The notes: generated by a model not told the origin, from the sequence alone. Positions 33,455 to 43,202 are shown, counted from the first letter of the stretch. The stretch: DNA of 64,000 bases from Desulfoferula mesophila (GCF_037076455.1 NZ_AP028679.1:3053501-3117500); one strand, 5' to 3'. Numbers and translations: made by a program.

Positions 33455-33495
33455 AAAAGCCGCTCCAGCCATCGGGCCGGGGCGGCTTTGTTTTG
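33455..33495 (+). terminator. Rho-independent terminator
   Basis: AAAGCCGCTCC (33456-33466) and GGGGCGGCTTT (33479-33489) pair imperfectly (one G-T) around a 12-base loop, followed by GTTTTG. It ends the efp/MetE-like unit, between it and the convergent glnS. Confidence 0.8.
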
Positions 33496-33565
33496 GGCGG
33501 GCGGCCGGGGCCAACGCCGGCCCACGGGCGCGTCCCGGCAGATTATGCGCCGGGACACGCCGGGC

Positions 33566-35317
33566 TCACTCTTGCTTGGCCTTTTTCTTGGCCTTGCGCG
33601 CCGCGCGCTCCTGCTCGGCGGCCTCGCGCTTCTGCTGCTCCAATATCTTGGCCCAGGAATCCCTGAGGGTCACGATGCGGTTGAACACCGGCACGCCCTC
33701 GGCCGAGTCCACCGGATCGGCGCAGAAGAAGCCCTTGCGCTCGAACTGGTAGCGGCTGCCCGGCGCGGCCCCGACCAGGCTGGGCTCCACCACCGCCTGG
33801 GGCATGAGCACCATGGACTCGGGGTTGAGGAACTCCTTGTAGTCGCGGTCCTTGAAGGCGCCGGGATTGGCCACGCTGAACAGCCGGTCGTACAGGCGCA
33901 CCGGGGCCCTGAGGCCGTGGCGGGCCGACACCCAGTGCAGGGTGCCCTTGACCTTGCGGTCGTCGGGGGCCCAGCCGCCCCGGGTCTCGGGGTCGTAGGT
34001 GCAGCGCAACTCCACGATCTCGCCCTGGTCGTTTTTGACCACCTCGTCGCAAGTGACCAGATAGGCCCAGCGGAGGCGCACCTCCTGGCCCGGAGCCATG
34101 CGCCAGAACTTCTTGGGCGGATCCTCCATGAAGTCTTCCCGCTCTATGAAAAGCTCCCGGCAGAAGGGCACATCACGATAGCCCATGGCCGGGGGGTTGT
34201 CCGGGAAGTAGGGGGCCTCGAATATCTCTTCCTGGTCTTCGGGATAGTTGGTGATCACCACCTTGATGGGGTCCAGCACCCCCATCACCCGGGGGGCCTT
34301 TTCGTTCAGGTCGTCGCGCACCGCCTTTTCCAGCCAGTACATGTCGATCCACGATTCTTTTTTGCCCACCCCGATGCGCTCGCAGAACAGGCGTAGCGAC
34401 TCGGGGGTGAAGCCCCGGCGGCGCATGCCGCGGATGGTGGGCATGCGCGGATCGTCCCACCCCTCCACGTAGTGTTCCTTGACCAGCTCCAGCAGCTTGC
34501 GCTTGCTCATCACCGCGAACTCCAGGTTGAGCCTGGCGAACTCGATCTGCTGGGGATGATAGATGTCCAGCTGGTCCAGGACCCAGTCGTAGAGCACCCG
34601 GTTGTCCTCGAACTCCAGGGTGCAGATGGAGTGGGTGATGCCTTCGATGGAGTCGGAGATGCAGTGGGTGAAGTCGTACATGGGGTAGATACACCACTTG
34701 TCCCCGGTGCGGTGGTGCACGGCCCGGCGGATGCGGTACAGGGTGGGGTCGCGCATCACCAGGTTGGGGTGGGCCATGTCGATCTTGGCCCGGAGCACCC
34801 GGGAGCCGTCGGCGAACTCGCCGGCCTTCATACGCTGGAACAGGTCCAGGTTTTCTTCCACCCCGCGCTCGCGGTAGGGGCTGTCCGTGCCCGGCTCGGT
34901 CAGGGTCCCCCGGTGGGCCCGGATCTCTTCGGCGCTCAGGTCGTCCACATAGGCCTTGCCGTCGCCGATGAGCTTGATGGCGAACTCGTAGAGCTGGTCA
35001 AAGTAGTTGGAAGCGTAGTAGAGGTGCTCGCCCCAGTCGAACCCCAGCCAGTGCACGTCCTCGATGATGGAGTCCAGGTACTCCTGCTCCTCCTTGGAGG
35101 GGTTGGTGTCGTCGAAGCGCAAGTGGCAGCGTCCGCCGTAGTCGGCGGCCAGGCCGAAGTTCAGGCAGATGCTCTTGGCATGACCGATGTGCAGATAACC
35201 GTTGGGCTCGGGTGGGAAGCGGGTCACCACCTTGCCCCCGAAACGCCCGCCGCGGTTGTGTTCATCGATGATGTTGCGAATAAAATTGGAAGGAGAGGCG
35301 CTCTCACCCGTGGCCAT
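33566..35317 (-). CDS. glnS: Glutaminyl-tRNA synthetase
   Basis: Charges tRNA-Gln directly with glutamine. The 583-aa class I enzyme has the HIGH motif in [18 protein letters not shown], the KMSKS counterpart as [10 protein letters not shown], and the GlnRS/GluRS core [11 protein letters not shown]. The C-terminal beta-barrel anticodon domains and a Lys-rich tail ([11 protein letters not shown]) complete it. ATG 35315-35317 follows AAGGGAG; a TTG at 35338 extends the frame by seven codons without RBS. Presence of GlnRS means Gln-tRNA need not come only from transamidation, though GatCAB may still exist elsewhere. Confidence 0.96.
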   Translation of the reverse strand: MATGESASPSNFIRNIIDEHNRGGRFGGKVVTRFPPEPNGYLHIGHAKSICLNFGLAADYGGRCHLRFDDTNPSKEEQEYLDSIIEDVHWLGFDWGEHLYYASNYFDQLYEFAIKLIGDGKAYVDDLSAEEIRAHRGTLTEPGTDSPYRERGVEENLDLFQRMKAGEFADGSRVLRAKIDMAHPNLVMRDPTLYRIRRAVHHRTGDKWCIYPMYDFTHCISDSIEGITHSICTLEFEDNRVLYDWVLDQLDIYHPQQIEFARLNLEFAVMSKRKLLELVKEHYVEGWDDPRMPTIRGMRRRGFTPESLRLFCERIGVGKKESWIDMYWLEKAVRDDLNEKAPRVMGVLDPIKVVITNYPEDQEEIFEAPYFPDNPPAMGYRDVPFCRELFIEREDFMEDPPKKFWRMAPGQEVRLRWAYLVTCDEVVKNDQGEIVELRCTYDPETRGGWAPDDRKVKGTLHWVSARHGLRAPVRLYDRLFSVANPGAFKDRDYKEFLNPESMVLMPQAVVEPSLVGAAPGSRYQFERKGFFCADPVDSAEGVPVFNRIVTLRDSWAKILEQQKREAAEQERAARKAKKKAKQE

Positions 35318-35475
35318 TTTGGGGGCTCCCTTCGTCAAAACGGATTAACCGGGCGGGGTTATCACCAACACCCGCCACGGCGACATTTGTAGCACGCCGG
35401 AGCATAAATCTCCACCAGGCAGTGGGTGGAGCAAGCTTGGATTGTTGGGAAAAATCTCGTCGGGCCCTGAAGGGC

Positions 35476-35718
35476 CTATTGGTCGTAGCGCACTTGCAGG
35501 CGCAACCAGTAGTCCACCGGTTGGTCATAGTGCTGGGCCAGCTTGTGGGCCAAGGCCCGGCACAAGGGCGATTCACCGTTAACCACCCTCTGCAGCATAC
35601 CCTGGGGCACTTTCATCCGGCGGGCCAGACGGCTGATCGTCTCCTGCTGGGGCAGCAGGTACTGATCCAACAACACGTGGCCCGGATGCATGGGATGGGG
35701 GGTCTCTTTTTGGTACAT
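35476..35718 (-). CDS. HigA-type XRE regulator without adjacent toxin
   Basis: An 80-aa antitoxin-like DNA-binding protein: HPGHVLLDQYLLPQQETISRL, a helix-turn-helix (RLARRMKVPQGMLQRVVNGES), and the C-terminal YDQPVDYWLRLQVRYD segment typical of the HigA family. In HigBA modules the toxin gene sits next to the antitoxin. Here the 120 bases above and 150 bases below contain no HigB-sized ORF, so it is an orphan antitoxin or an independent regulator. ATG at 35716-35718 has AAGGAG eight bases upstream. Confidence 0.82.
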   Translation of the reverse strand: MYQKETPHPMHPGHVLLDQYLLPQQETISRLARRMKVPQGMLQRVVNGESPLCRALAHKLAQHYDQPVDYWLRLQVRYDQ

Positions 35719-35737
35719 GGTCATCACTCCTTGCACA

Positions 35738-35772
35738 CTTATAGGGTAGCAAGGCTTGACCTTGAGGACAAG
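35738..35772 (-). promoter_or_regulatory. Probable promoter and operator of the HigA-type gene
   Basis: On the minus strand TATAAG (35738-35743) is a -10 candidate 19 bases above the start codon. CTTGACCT and AGGACAAG (35755-35772) form a nearly perfect 8-bp inverted repeat around TG that covers the expected -35 position. Autorepression by HigA-type proteins is common. The -35 hexamer itself is poor. Confidence 0.42.
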
Positions 35773-35841
35773 AAAATGCTATTAAAATTAATTTTCCTGC
35801 ATATTGAATAGATTAGACAGCATCGCCTAGTTGGGTGGCGG

Positions 35842-36483
35842 CTATTGCCGGCCGTAGGTGGCGAACTTGGCCAATACCTCGCGCATCTGCCCCTCGCTCA
35901 GTATCCGGGGCTCACCCACCGCCTTGGCCTGATAATAGACCCGGGCCGCGAACTCGATCTCCTCGGCCACGGCAAAGGCCCGGGACAGGGTGTCCCCCAC
36001 CGCCACCAGGCCGTGGTTGGCCAGCAGGGCGGCGTTGTAGCCTTGCATGGCCTCTGCCACCGCCCGGGCCAACTCCGGGGTGCCGTAGGTGTGGTAAGGA
36101 GCCAGGGGCACCTTGGGCCCGGCGAAGCCCACCAGGTAGTGGGCCGGGGGCAACTCCCAGCCCAGGCAGGCCAGGGTGGTGGCATAGGGCGAATGGGTGT
36201 GCACCACCGCGTTGACCTCGGGCCGCTCTTGGTACAAGGCCAGGTGGAAGCCCAACTCGCTGGAGGGGCGGCCGGGGCCGTCCACCTGGTCTCCATCCAG
36301 GTCCACCAGCACCACCCGGCCGGGGGTGATCTCCAAGTAGTCTTCCCCGCTGGGGGTGATAGCCAACAGGCCCCGCCGCCGGTCCACCAGGCTCAGGTTG
36401 CCGCCGGAGCCGGTGGTCAGCCCGCAAGCCAGCAACTTACGCCCGAATTCCACCACCAGTTTTCTCTGCTCGAGCATGCGCAT
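35842..36483 (-). CDS. Class II aldolase, L-fuculose-phosphate aldolase type
   Basis: A 213-aa zinc aldolase/adducin-fold protein. The metal ligands are in HTHSPYATTLA (His-x-His), the third His is in LLANHGLVAVG, and the catalytic Glu is in RPSSELGFHLALY. The N-terminal TTGSGGNLSL binds the phosphate. Such enzymes cleave fuculose- or rhamnulose-phosphate or act in methylthioribose salvage; the pathway genes are not nearby. ATG 36481-36483 has AAGGAG eight bases upstream. It is divergent from the MBL gene. Confidence 0.86.
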   Translation of the reverse strand: MRMLEQRKLVVEFGRKLLACGLTTGSGGNLSLVDRRRGLLAITPSGEDYLEITPGRVVLVDLDGDQVDGPGRPSSELGFHLALYQERPEVNAVVHTHSPYATTLACLGWELPPAHYLVGFAGPKVPLAPYHTYGTPELARAVAEAMQGYNAALLANHGLVAVGDTLSRAFAVAEEIEFAARVYYQAKAVGEPRILSEGQMREVLAKFATYGRQ

Positions 36484-36685
36484 AGCATCGTCTCCTTGGC
36501 CCACGGGCCCACTATAACACGGTGGCGCCAAGCCGCCCCCAGGCCTCTCTCCGGCAAGCTAACCAAAGGTTTATATGCCCCAAGGCCTTCTTTCGCCGCC
36601 CCCGGTCGTGCTAGCTTTAGAAAGAACAACCTAGGCGTCCAGGAAGGAGGCCTCGCCCCGAGATCATCAAAAGGAGAAAGCCTCG

Positions 36686-37375
36686 ATGAACCAGGACCGC
36701 AAACCTAGGAGGTTGGCATCCGGCGTGTTCATGGTGGGGGGGCCGGACCTTACCGATCCGCGTGATTGTCTTTGTTATTTGGTCGACGGCCCCCAGGCCA
36801 GGGTGTTGATCGACTGCGGGGCCGGTCCCAGAGCCCACGCCATTTTGGAAATGGCGGTGGCCGCCGTGGACAAGGCACCCACCCATCTGCTGCTCACCCA
36901 CGCCCATATCGACCACGCCGGGGGCGCGGCCGAGATAAAGCGGCGCACCGGTTGCCGGGTCATCATCCACACCGACGACGCCCAAGTCTTGGCCGACGGG
37001 GACACCAAGCGCTCCGCCGCCGACTGGTACGGCCTGGCCCTGGAGCCCTTGGAGGCCGACGAGGTGCTGGGGGGCGACGGGGCCATCGCCCTGTCGGACC
37101 AGGAGAAGCTCCATATCCTACACACCCCCGGCCATACCCCCGGCTCGCTGGCCGCCTGGTGTCTGACCGACGGCCTCAAAGTGCTCTTCGGCCAGGACGT
37201 GCACGGCCCCTTTGCCCCGGCCTTCGGCTCAAACCTGGACCAGTGGCGCGACTCCATGCAGCGCTTGCTGGAGCTCAATGCCGACATGTTGGCCGAGGGG
37301 CATTTCGGGGTGTTCCGGCCCGCCGACGAGGTGCGCGCCTTCATACAAGAGCAACTGGAATCCCACCAGGACTAA
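36686..37375 (+). CDS. Metallo-beta-lactamase fold hydrolase
   Basis: A 229-aa binuclear metal hydrolase. The signature THAHIDHAGG (HxHxDH), HTPGHTPGS, GQDVHG and EGHFGVF provide the metal ligands in the expected order for the glyoxalase II-like branch. It may cleave thioesters or lactones or be an MBL-fold oxidoreductase without flavin; substrate unknown. AAAAGGAGA lies seven bases before the ATG at 36686. The 37376-37428 gap carries a short hairpin. Confidence 0.85.
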   Translation: MNQDRKPRRLASGVFMVGGPDLTDPRDCLCYLVDGPQARVLIDCGAGPRAHAILEMAVAAVDKAPTHLLLTHAHIDHAGGAAEIKRRTGCRVIIHTDDAQVLADGDTKRSAADWYGLALEPLEADEVLGGDGAIALSDQEKLHILHTPGHTPGSLAAWCLTDGLKVLFGQDVHGPFAPAFGSNLDQWRDSMQRLLELNADMLAEGHFGVFRPADEVRAFIQEQLESHQD

Positions 37376-37389
37376 GCCCCAAGCCAAAG

Positions 37390-37410
37390 GCCGGGCCAAA
37401 GGCCCGGCCC
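37390..37410. terminator. GC hairpin between convergent MBL and recR genes
   Basis: GGCCGGGCC and GGCCCGGCC form a 9-bp stem with a three-base loop in a 53-base convergent gap. There is no clean T-run on either side, so activity is uncertain. Confidence 0.45.
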
Positions 37411-37428
37411 GTCTGCGTCAGGGCCGGC

Positions 37429-38022
37429 TCAGCTCAGCTTGCGGCGGGACTCCAGGGAGCGGCTCAGGGTGAGCCCGTCCATGTACTTGAGGTCCCCGCC
37501 CACCGGCATGCCGTAGCCCAGGCGGGTCACCACCGCGCCGCAGCCCGCCAGGGAGCGGGCCACCAGGTCGGCGGTGGCCTCCCCCTCCACGGTGGGGTTG
37601 GTGGCGATGATCACCTCGCGCACCCCGCCCTGCTTGACCCGGCGCACCAACTCGCGCAGGCGCAGGGCCTCGGGCCCCACCCCGTCCAGGGGCGACAGGG
37701 CGCCCGAGAGCACGTGGTAGCGGCCTCGATAGGAGCCCGCCGCCTCCAGGGCGGCCAGGTCGGCCGGGGTCTCCACCACGCAGATGCTCTGTGCGTCGCG
37801 GTTGGGGTCGGCGCAAATGGGGCAGGGATCGCTTTCGGTGAGGTTGAAGCACACCCCGCAAGCCTTCACGGCGCCCACCCCGGCCACGGCCCGGGCCAGG
37901 GCCTGCACCTCCGCCGCCGGGGCCCGCACCAAAAACAGGGCCAGGCGCTCGGCGGTCTTGGAGCCGATGCCGGGCAGGCGGCTCAGGGCGGTGATGAGGT
38001 TGTTTACCGCCTTGGGATACAT
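37429..38022 (-). CDS. recR: Recombination protein RecR
   Basis: Acts with RecF/RecO in gap repair by loading RecA. The 197-aa protein has the helix-hairpin-helix LSRLPGIGSKTAERLALFL, the C4 zinc finger (CGVCFNLTES...CPICADP), and a Toprim domain (ICVVETPADLAALE, ATNPTVEGEATADL). It is the last gene of the dnaX-ebfC-recR operon, 11 bases after ebfC, a widely conserved order. Confidence 0.96.
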   Translation of the reverse strand: MYPKAVNNLITALSRLPGIGSKTAERLALFLVRAPAAEVQALARAVAGVGAVKACGVCFNLTESDPCPICADPNRDAQSICVVETPADLAALEAAGSYRGRYHVLSGALSPLDGVGPEALRLRELVRRVKQGGVREVIIATNPTVEGEATADLVARSLAGCGAVVTRLGYGMPVGGDLKYMDGLTLSRSLESRRKLS

Positions 38023-38033
38023 GGCGCCGCCAG

Positions 38034-38354
38034 TTAGGTAAGGCCGGGGATGTTCATCCCGCCGGTGAGCTTACCCATCTCCTCCTGGGTCATCTCCTGG
38101 GCCCGGCGCTGGGCCTCGCCCACGGCGGCCACCACCAGGTCGCAGAGCATTTCCACGTCCTCGGGGTCCACCACCTCGGGGTCCAGCTTGAGACGCAGCA
38201 ACTCGCCCTTGCCGTTGACCACGGCTTCCACCATGCCGCCGCCGGAAGAGGCGTTCACTTCACGCGCTTCCAGCTCCTGCTGCATCTTGAGCATCTGCTC
38301 TTGCATCTTCTGGGCCTGCTTCATCAGGTTGCCCATGCCGCCTCGGGGGATCAT
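38034..38354 (-). CDS. ebfC: Nucleoid-associated protein YbaB/EbfC
   Basis: A 106-aa DNA-binding protein. The body [20 protein letters not shown], the beta-sheet segment [20 protein letters not shown] and the tail [13 protein letters not shown] are typical of the family. Its ATG at 38352-38354 overlaps the dnaX TGA by one base (TGATG). The long frame open upstream in this register is the antisense-free dnaX 3' region and not part of the gene. Confidence 0.95.
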   Translation of the reverse strand: MIPRGGMGNLMKQAQKMQEQMLKMQQELEAREVNASSGGGMVEAVVNGKGELLRLKLDPEVVDPEDVEMLCDLVVAAVGEAQRRAQEMTQEEMGKLTGGMNIPGLT

Positions 38355-40078
38355 CAATCTTGCTCCGTGGATAGAGGGTTGGTTGTTTCGTTGGTTTCGG
38401 CCGGGTTGAGGGCCACCACCTCGGCCTCGAAAACCTCGGCCGCCTGGCGCACCACCGGGTGATCGGCCAGCTCGGCCGCGGCCGCCGCCCGGGCCGCCGC
38501 CCGGGCCTGGTGGTCCGGGGCCTGCACCGTTTCGGCGGAAGCCGCCAGGCGCACCTGGGGGGCCTGATCCCACAGCTCGCCGGCCATGCGGTTCAGACGT
38601 TGTTGGTTCCTCTCGGTGGCGTAGCTGGCCGCGATGGCCCCCGCGGGCAGGGTAACCTTGAGCAGCCCGTCCTCCAGCTTGGCCGTGGCCCGCCCCAGGT
38701 AGGAGGCCAGGGCCGGTTGCTGCTGCTCAGCGTAGCGCACCAACTCCTTGAGCATGCCCGCCGCGTCGCCCGGTTGGGCGGCCGAGGCCTGCTTGGGAGC
38801 GGGGGCCGAATCCGGGGCGGGAGCTTGGCGGGCCGGGGCCGGGCGCGCTTGGGCCGCCGAGGCCGGTTTGCCGCCCCGGGCCGCGGGAGCGGCCGGGGCC
38901 GGCTGGCTGGGAGGCCGGGAGGCCGTGGGCGGGGCCTCGCCGCCGCCCGCCCGCTCCAGGCCGGAGATGATCTCGGCCAGGCTCACCACCGGCTTGACCT
39001 GGGTGAGTTTGAGCAGGGTCATCTCCATGACCAGGCGGGGCTGGGAGGCCCGGCGGAACAGGTCTTCGCTGGCCGCCAGGTGACCGAAAATCTCGTGCAG
39101 GGTCTCGGGGCTGTGCGGCGCGGCCTGCTCGCGCAGGGCGGCCATCTCCTCGGGGGTCAGCCCGAACAGCTCCGCCCCCTGGGGCGCGGCCTTGGCGGCG
39201 GCCAGGTTGCGGAAGTGTTCCTGCAGCGAGCCGTAAAAGGCCTGCATCTCGCCGCCGGCCGCATAGACCTGGCTCACCAGGTCCAGCACCTCGCCCGCCT
39301 CGCCGGCCAGCACCGCCTGGGCCGTGGCCACCACCAGCTCGCGGTCCACCAGGCCCAACAGCTCCACCACCTCGGCGTGGCTCATGGAGGGCTTGTCCGC
39401 AGCCAAAACCTGGTCCAACAGGCTAAGCGAGTCGCGCACGCTGCCGTCGGCCTCGCGGGCCATGAGGGCCAGGCTTTCGGCGGGCAGGCTGAGGCCCTCG
39501 GCGGCCAGCACCTGGCGCAAATGCTCGGCCAGCACCCGAGGGGGCAGGCGCCTGAAATCGAAGCGCTGGCAGCGGCTGAGGATGGTCAGCGGCACCTTGT
39601 GCACGTCGGTGGTGGCCAGAATGAACACGGCGTGCTCGGGCGGCTCCTCCAGGGTCTTGAGCAAGGCGTTGAAGGCCGCCTTGGAGAGCATGTGCACCTC
39701 GTCCAGGATGGTCACCCGGTAGCGCCCGGACTGGGGATGGTAGCGAATCATCTCCCGAAGCTCGCGCACGTCCTCCACCCGGGAATTGGAGGCCGCGTCG
39801 ATCTCCTGCACGTCCACCGCGCGGCCCTCGCTGATCTCCAGGCAGTGCACGCACTTGCCGCAAGGGTTGGCGGTGGGGCCCTGTTCGCAGTTCAGGGCCT
39901 TGGCCAGGATGCGGGCCACCGTGGTCTTGCCCACCCCGCGCGGCCCGGTGAAGCAGAAGGCGTGGGCCAGGCGGCCGCTCTCCAGGGCCCCGGCCAGGGT
40001 CCGGGTCACGTGCTCCTGGCCCACCACTTGATCAAAGGTGGCGGGCCGGTGCTTGCGGGCCAGGACCAGATAGCTCAC
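38354..40078 (-). CDS. dnaX: DNA polymerase III subunit gamma/tau
   Basis: Clamp-loader ATPase. The 574-aa product carries Walker A ([16 protein letters not shown]), a four-Cys zinc site ([18 protein letters not shown]), Walker B ([11 protein letters not shown]) and sensor motif ([12 protein letters not shown]). Domain III follows, then an Ala/Pro-rich linker (residues ~375-430) and a C-terminal domain. It starts at GTG 40078 with GGAGGGG upstream. No slippery heptanucleotide for tau/gamma frameshifting was evident by eye. Confidence 0.95.
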   Translation of the reverse strand: MSYLVLARKHRPATFDQVVGQEHVTRTLAGALESGRLAHAFCFTGPRGVGKTTVARILAKALNCEQGPTANPCGKCVHCLEISEGRAVDVQEIDAASNSRVEDVRELREMIRYHPQSGRYRVTILDEVHMLSKAAFNALLKTLEEPPEHAVFILATTDVHKVPLTILSRCQRFDFRRLPPRVLAEHLRQVLAAEGLSLPAESLALMAREADGSVRDSLSLLDQVLAADKPSMSHAEVVELLGLVDRELVVATAQAVLAGEAGEVLDLVSQVYAAGGEMQAFYGSLQEHFRNLAAAKAAPQGAELFGLTPEEMAALREQAAPHSPETLHEIFGHLAASEDLFRRASQPRLVMEMTLLKLTQVKPVVSLAEIISGLERAGGGEAPPTASRPPSQPAPAAPAARGGKPASAAQARPAPARQAPAPDSAPAPKQASAAQPGDAAGMLKELVRYAEQQQPALASYLGRATAKLEDGLLKVTLPAGAIAASYATERNQQRLNRMAGELWDQAPQVRLAASAETVQAPDHQARAAARAAAAAELADHPVVRQAAEVFEAEVVALNPAETNETTNPLSTEQD

Positions 40079-40227
40079 GCGCCCCTCCAGGGCTGGGGTG
40101 GATAATTGCCCGAAATATCAGGCTAAATTAATTGACACGCAGAAATAAAGATAGCATCGCCCGGCGGGAACTGTCAAATGGTCGCTGAAGGCCACCGCCC
40201 CCGGCACCAGCGAGAGAAAGCCACCCC

Positions 40228-41112
40228 TTACTCCTCGCCCTCGCCCGAGCCGCCGTCCACCGGCTCCACCGGGCCCTTGTCGGTGCGCCACAGGGGCAGC
40301 ACCCGACCGCCGCCGGTGGGGGGCTTCACCTGGCGGGGCTGGCCCGCGCCGGACAGGCGCTCGCGGGTCCAGCGCTTCAGGCGGCGCTGAATCTCGCCGG
40401 GGTCGTAGAAGTGCATCCAGTCTTCCTGGTAGTGCCACAGCTCGGGCTCGCCCAGCTTAAAGGCTATTTCCACCTCTTCGGGGTCCAGGCAGGCGGGGTA
40501 GAGGTAGTCCATGTCCTTGAAGGCCCAGTCCTCGCGGGCGAACTTGATCAGGGCCATGCGGTAGCCCGGATGGCGGAAGTCCAACAGCACCTGGCCGGCC
40601 ACCTGGCGCACCAGGCGGTCCTCGCCCTCGTCCATGAAGCGCTCGCCGATGACCTTGAACACGTGCTCATAGCTGTCCGGGTGCTTCAGGCCGATGGAGG
40701 CCAGGGAGCGCAAGGCCAGATCGCGGGCCGACCATCCGGCCGCCTGGTCGCGGGCCACGGCGGTTAGCCAGGGGATGGCCGAGGGCCCCACGCTGCCGAA
40801 GATGGAAGGCAGCAACTCGGTGACCCAGTCGCAGTCAAAGGCGTCGGCCCAGCGCAGGGCGGCCACCAGGGGCAACACCGCCTCGTCGCCGCCCCGAAGG
40901 CCTAGGGCGTAGGTGGCGTGCACCACCGCCCACCAGTCGGGCAGGTCGGCCAACCAGCTCTGCTTGTCCATCACCATCTGGCTCAGGTAGGGAGCCAGGC
41001 CGTCGCGGAAGGCCAGCTCCTCCGCCGCGTCCCTGGGCAGACGGTCCTCGGCGGTGAACATGGCCTCGAAAAGCTGGTCATCGGCCAGCCCGGCGTAGTA
41101 ATCTCGCTCCAC
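40228..41112 (-). CDS. HEAT-like helical repeat protein
   Basis: A 294-aa soluble protein with alternating amphipathic helices such as LLPSIFGSVGPSAIPWL, GWSARDLALRSLASIG and EDRLVRQVAGQVLLD, consistent with HEAT or armadillo-like repeats for protein binding. The C-terminal 60 residues are Gly/Pro-rich and disordered. I do not recognise a named family. GTG 41110-41112 is eight bases after AGGAG; a longer frame lacks an RBS. It is divergent from the MTH1187-family gene. The 149-base gap down to dnaX shows no RNA gene. Confidence 0.6.
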   Translation of the reverse strand: MERDYYAGLADDQLFEAMFTAEDRLPRDAAEELAFRDGLAPYLSQMVMDKQSWLADLPDWWAVVHATYALGLRGGDEAVLPLVAALRWADAFDCDWVTELLPSIFGSVGPSAIPWLTAVARDQAAGWSARDLALRSLASIGLKHPDSYEHVFKVIGERFMDEGEDRLVRQVAGQVLLDFRHPGYRMALIKFAREDWAFKDMDYLYPACLDPEEVEIAFKLGEPELWHYQEDWMHFYDPGEIQRRLKRWTRERLSGAGQPRQVKPPTGGGRVLPLWRTDKGPVEPVDGGSGEGEE

Positions 41113-41246
41113 GGTGTACACTCCTAACCAGGAGAGCGCCAAGCGCCCGTCATGGACGCTATGCTGCCTCAATTTCAGACTATACCCCACCCCCCTGGGG
41201 CACACAACTTATCCCCGCCCCGCGGGAAGCGCCGGAGGAAGAGATC

Positions 41247-41549
41247 ATGGCCGTAGTCCAGTTCACCATCGTCCCCCTGGGAACCAAAACCACCAGCCTG
41301 AGCGCCTACGTGGCCCAGGTGCACCAGGCCCTGGAAGACTCGGGGGTCAAGCACACCCTCACCCCCATGGGCACCGTTTTGGAAGGCCCCCTGGACGAGC
41401 TGTTGGCGGTCATCCGCCAGGTGCACGAGCTGCCCTTCCAGGCCGGTCCCTCGCGGGTGATGACCCTGATCAACATCGACGACCGCCGCGACAAGACCGG
41501 CACCATGGAGCAGAAGCTCCAGAGCGTGCGCGACAAACTGCCCAAATAG
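41247..41549 (+). CDS. MTH1187/YkoF-like thiamine-binding family protein
   Basis: A 100-aa ferredoxin-like fold protein (DUF77). FTIVPLGTKTTSLSAYVAQV, then the conserved LTPMGTVLEGPLDELLAVI and VMTLINIDDRRDKTGTMEQK match the family, some members of which bind thiamine or its pyrimidine moiety. GAGGAAGAG precedes the ATG. A separate promoter for the next gene lies just after its stop. Confidence 0.82.
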   Translation: MAVVQFTIVPLGTKTTSLSAYVAQVHQALEDSGVKHTLTPMGTVLEGPLDELLAVIRQVHELPFQAGPSRVMTLINIDDRRDKTGTMEQKLQSVRDKLPK

Positions 41550-41552
41550 GGC

Positions 41553-41581
41553 TTGGGGCGCAAAACGCGATAGGCTATACT
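41553..41581 (+). promoter_or_regulatory. Probable promoter of the M48 protease gene
   Basis: TTGGGG (41553-41558) and TATACT (41576-41581) with a 17-base spacer, 35 bases before the start codon. Confidence 0.42.
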
Positions 41582-41615
41582 GCGGTTGATGTAAATTCCC
41601 AGGGGGAGAGCAGCC

Positions 41616-42923
41616 ATGGTAAGCATGCGCCACCGATGTTCCTACCGTGCCGCCGCCGCGGTACTGCTCGTATTCTTCGCCATATTCCTGGCAGCTTGCG
41701 CCAAAAATCCGGTCACCGGCGAAGAACAGCTGGTGTTCATGAGCGAGAACCAGGAAATCACCATGGGGAACAATTACTACCCCCAGGTGATCCAGCTCAA
41801 CAACGGCCCCGTGCCGCAAGACCCCCAGCTACAGGCTTATGTCAGCGGGGTGGGCAACAAGCTGGCCCGGCTGAGCCACCGGCCCAACCTGCCTTGGCAG
41901 TTCACGGTGGTGGACTCCAGCCAGGTCAACGCCTTCGCCCTGCCCGGAGGCAAGATCTGCATCACCCGGGGCCTCATCACCAAGATGGACAGCGAGGACG
42001 AGCTGGCCGGGGTGCTGGGCCACGAGATCGGCCACGTCACCGCGCGCCACGCGGTATCGGCCTACACCCGCCAGGTGCTCATGGCCGGGGCCATGCTGGG
42101 CCTGGCCATCGCCCTGAGCGACAGCGAATACTCGCAGGTGGCCCTGGCCGCCGCCGGGGTGGCGGGCGGCCTGATGATGCTCAGCTATTCCCGCGACCAG
42201 GAGCGCCAGTGCGACGAGTTGGGCTATGAGTACATGACCAAGGCGGGCTACAACCCCACGGCCATGGTCAACACCTTCCGGCTTTTCCAGAAGATGCAAA
42301 AGAGCGAGCCCGGAATGATCGACGGCATGCTCTCCAGCCACCCCCTGCCCCAGGAGCGCATCGCCGCCGCCGAGCAGCGGGCCCTGGCCTCGCCCCTGAG
42401 CAGCCAGCCATACAAGACCAAACAATTCCAACTTAGCCTGAAACAACAAATGCGCGTGGTCCCGGCCTACGCGGCCCTGGATAAGGGCAACGCCCTGGCC
42501 AAGAAAAAGCAATGGGGCCAGGCGGTGAGCCAATACCAAAAGGCCATCGCCCTCTATCCCCAGGAGAGCATGTTCTACTCGCGCCTGGCCATCGCCCAGA
42601 TCAAGCAGAAGCAGACCGCCACGGCCCTGAGCAACGCCAAGGAAGGGGCCCGGCTGAGCGATGGCCGCTTCTACCCCAACCTGATCCTGGGCATGGTGGC
42701 CTTTGCCAACCGCGACTACAGCCTGGCCGTGGACGCCCACCGCGCGGCGGCCCAGACCATGCCCGACCACGTGATCAACAATTTTATGCTGGCCTATTCC
42801 TATGACAAGATCGGCCCGCGCTCCCAGGCGGTGACCTACTACCGCAAGGTGAAAGCGGCCTCGCCCAAGAGCGGCTACGGCAAGGCCGCCGCCAAGCGCC
42901 TTAAGCAGTTGGGCTATTACTAG
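41616..42923 (+). CDS. M48 family metalloprotease with C-terminal TPR-like repeats (lipoprotein)
   Basis: A 435-aa periplasmic zinc protease of the BepA/LoiP type. The signal ends AIFLAACAKNP (lipobox LAAC). The mature part starts PVTGEEQLVFMSE, followed by the zinc motif VLGHEIGHVTARHAV (HExxH) and the third ligand Glu in YSRDQERQCDELGYEYM. From residue ~285 several TPR-like helix pairs are visible (ALAKKKQWGQAVSQYQKAI, SLAVDAHRAAAQ). BepA relatives work on outer-membrane assembly quality control. The start has AGGGGGAG upstream. Palindromic repeats follow 58 bases after the stop. Confidence 0.92.
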   Translation: MVSMRHRCSYRAAAAVLLVFFAIFLAACAKNPVTGEEQLVFMSENQEITMGNNYYPQVIQLNNGPVPQDPQLQAYVSGVGNKLARLSHRPNLPWQFTVVDSSQVNAFALPGGKICITRGLITKMDSEDELAGVLGHEIGHVTARHAVSAYTRQVLMAGAMLGLAIALSDSEYSQVALAAAGVAGGLMMLSYSRDQERQCDELGYEYMTKAGYNPTAMVNTFRLFQKMQKSEPGMIDGMLSSHPLPQERIAAAEQRALASPLSSQPYKTKQFQLSLKQQMRVVPAYAALDKGNALAKKKQWGQAVSQYQKAIALYPQESMFYSRLAIAQIKQKQTATALSNAKEGARLSDGRFYPNLILGMVAFANRDYSLAVDAHRAAAQTMPDHVINNFMLAYSYDKIGPRSQAVTYYRKVKAASPKSGYGKAAAKRLKQLGYY

Positions 42924-42980
42924 GCCCCGGCTGGGGCGGGACGAGGGGCCAGGCGGGTATCGCCCGAAGGGTCATAAACG

Positions 42981-43080
42981 CTCAGCCACGGCACCTGGCG
43001 GCAGGCGAACCAGGGACGCAGGCGTAGTCTTTCCTACACCGAAGCTGGAGCGACGCCGACAACGCGGCATGGCGCTGCCC
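42981..43080 (+). repeat. Dispersed palindromic repeat, copy 3a
   Basis: First of three tandem units between the M48 gene and the universal stress gene. It contains GCGGCAGGCGAACCAGGG, the core GCAGGCGTAGTCTTTCCTAC, and GCCGACAACGCGGCATGGC. The left arm is shortened relative to the other copies. Confidence 0.7.
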
Positions 43081-43082
43081 AA

Positions 43083-43200
43083 CCCCCGGCGCAGCCAGGG
43101 AGGGCCAGGCAAGGCGGCGGCGAGCGCGGACCGCAGGCGTATTTTTATATACGCCGAGGCTTAAGCGATGCCGCCAACGCGGCATGGCACTTCCTGGCTA
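43083..43200 (+). repeat. Dispersed palindromic repeat, copy 3b
   Basis: From CCCCGGCGCAGCCAGGGAGG through GGCGAGCGCGGACCGCAGG, loop TATTTTTATATACGCC, to GCCAACGCGGCATGGC and CTTCCTGGCTA. It is almost the reverse complement of copy 1 near murJ, 42 kb away. Confidence 0.75.
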
Positions 43201-43202
43201 AT

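Noticed and set aside
40079-40227. A 4.5S/SRP RNA gene near dnaX, as found in some bacteria
   Set aside because: The 149-base gap lacks the conserved SRP helix 8 tetraloop region and does not fold as expected by eye.
42982-43185. A short minus-strand frame within the palindromic repeats
   Set aside because: It lies wholly inside repeat DNA, has no RBS and changes between copies.
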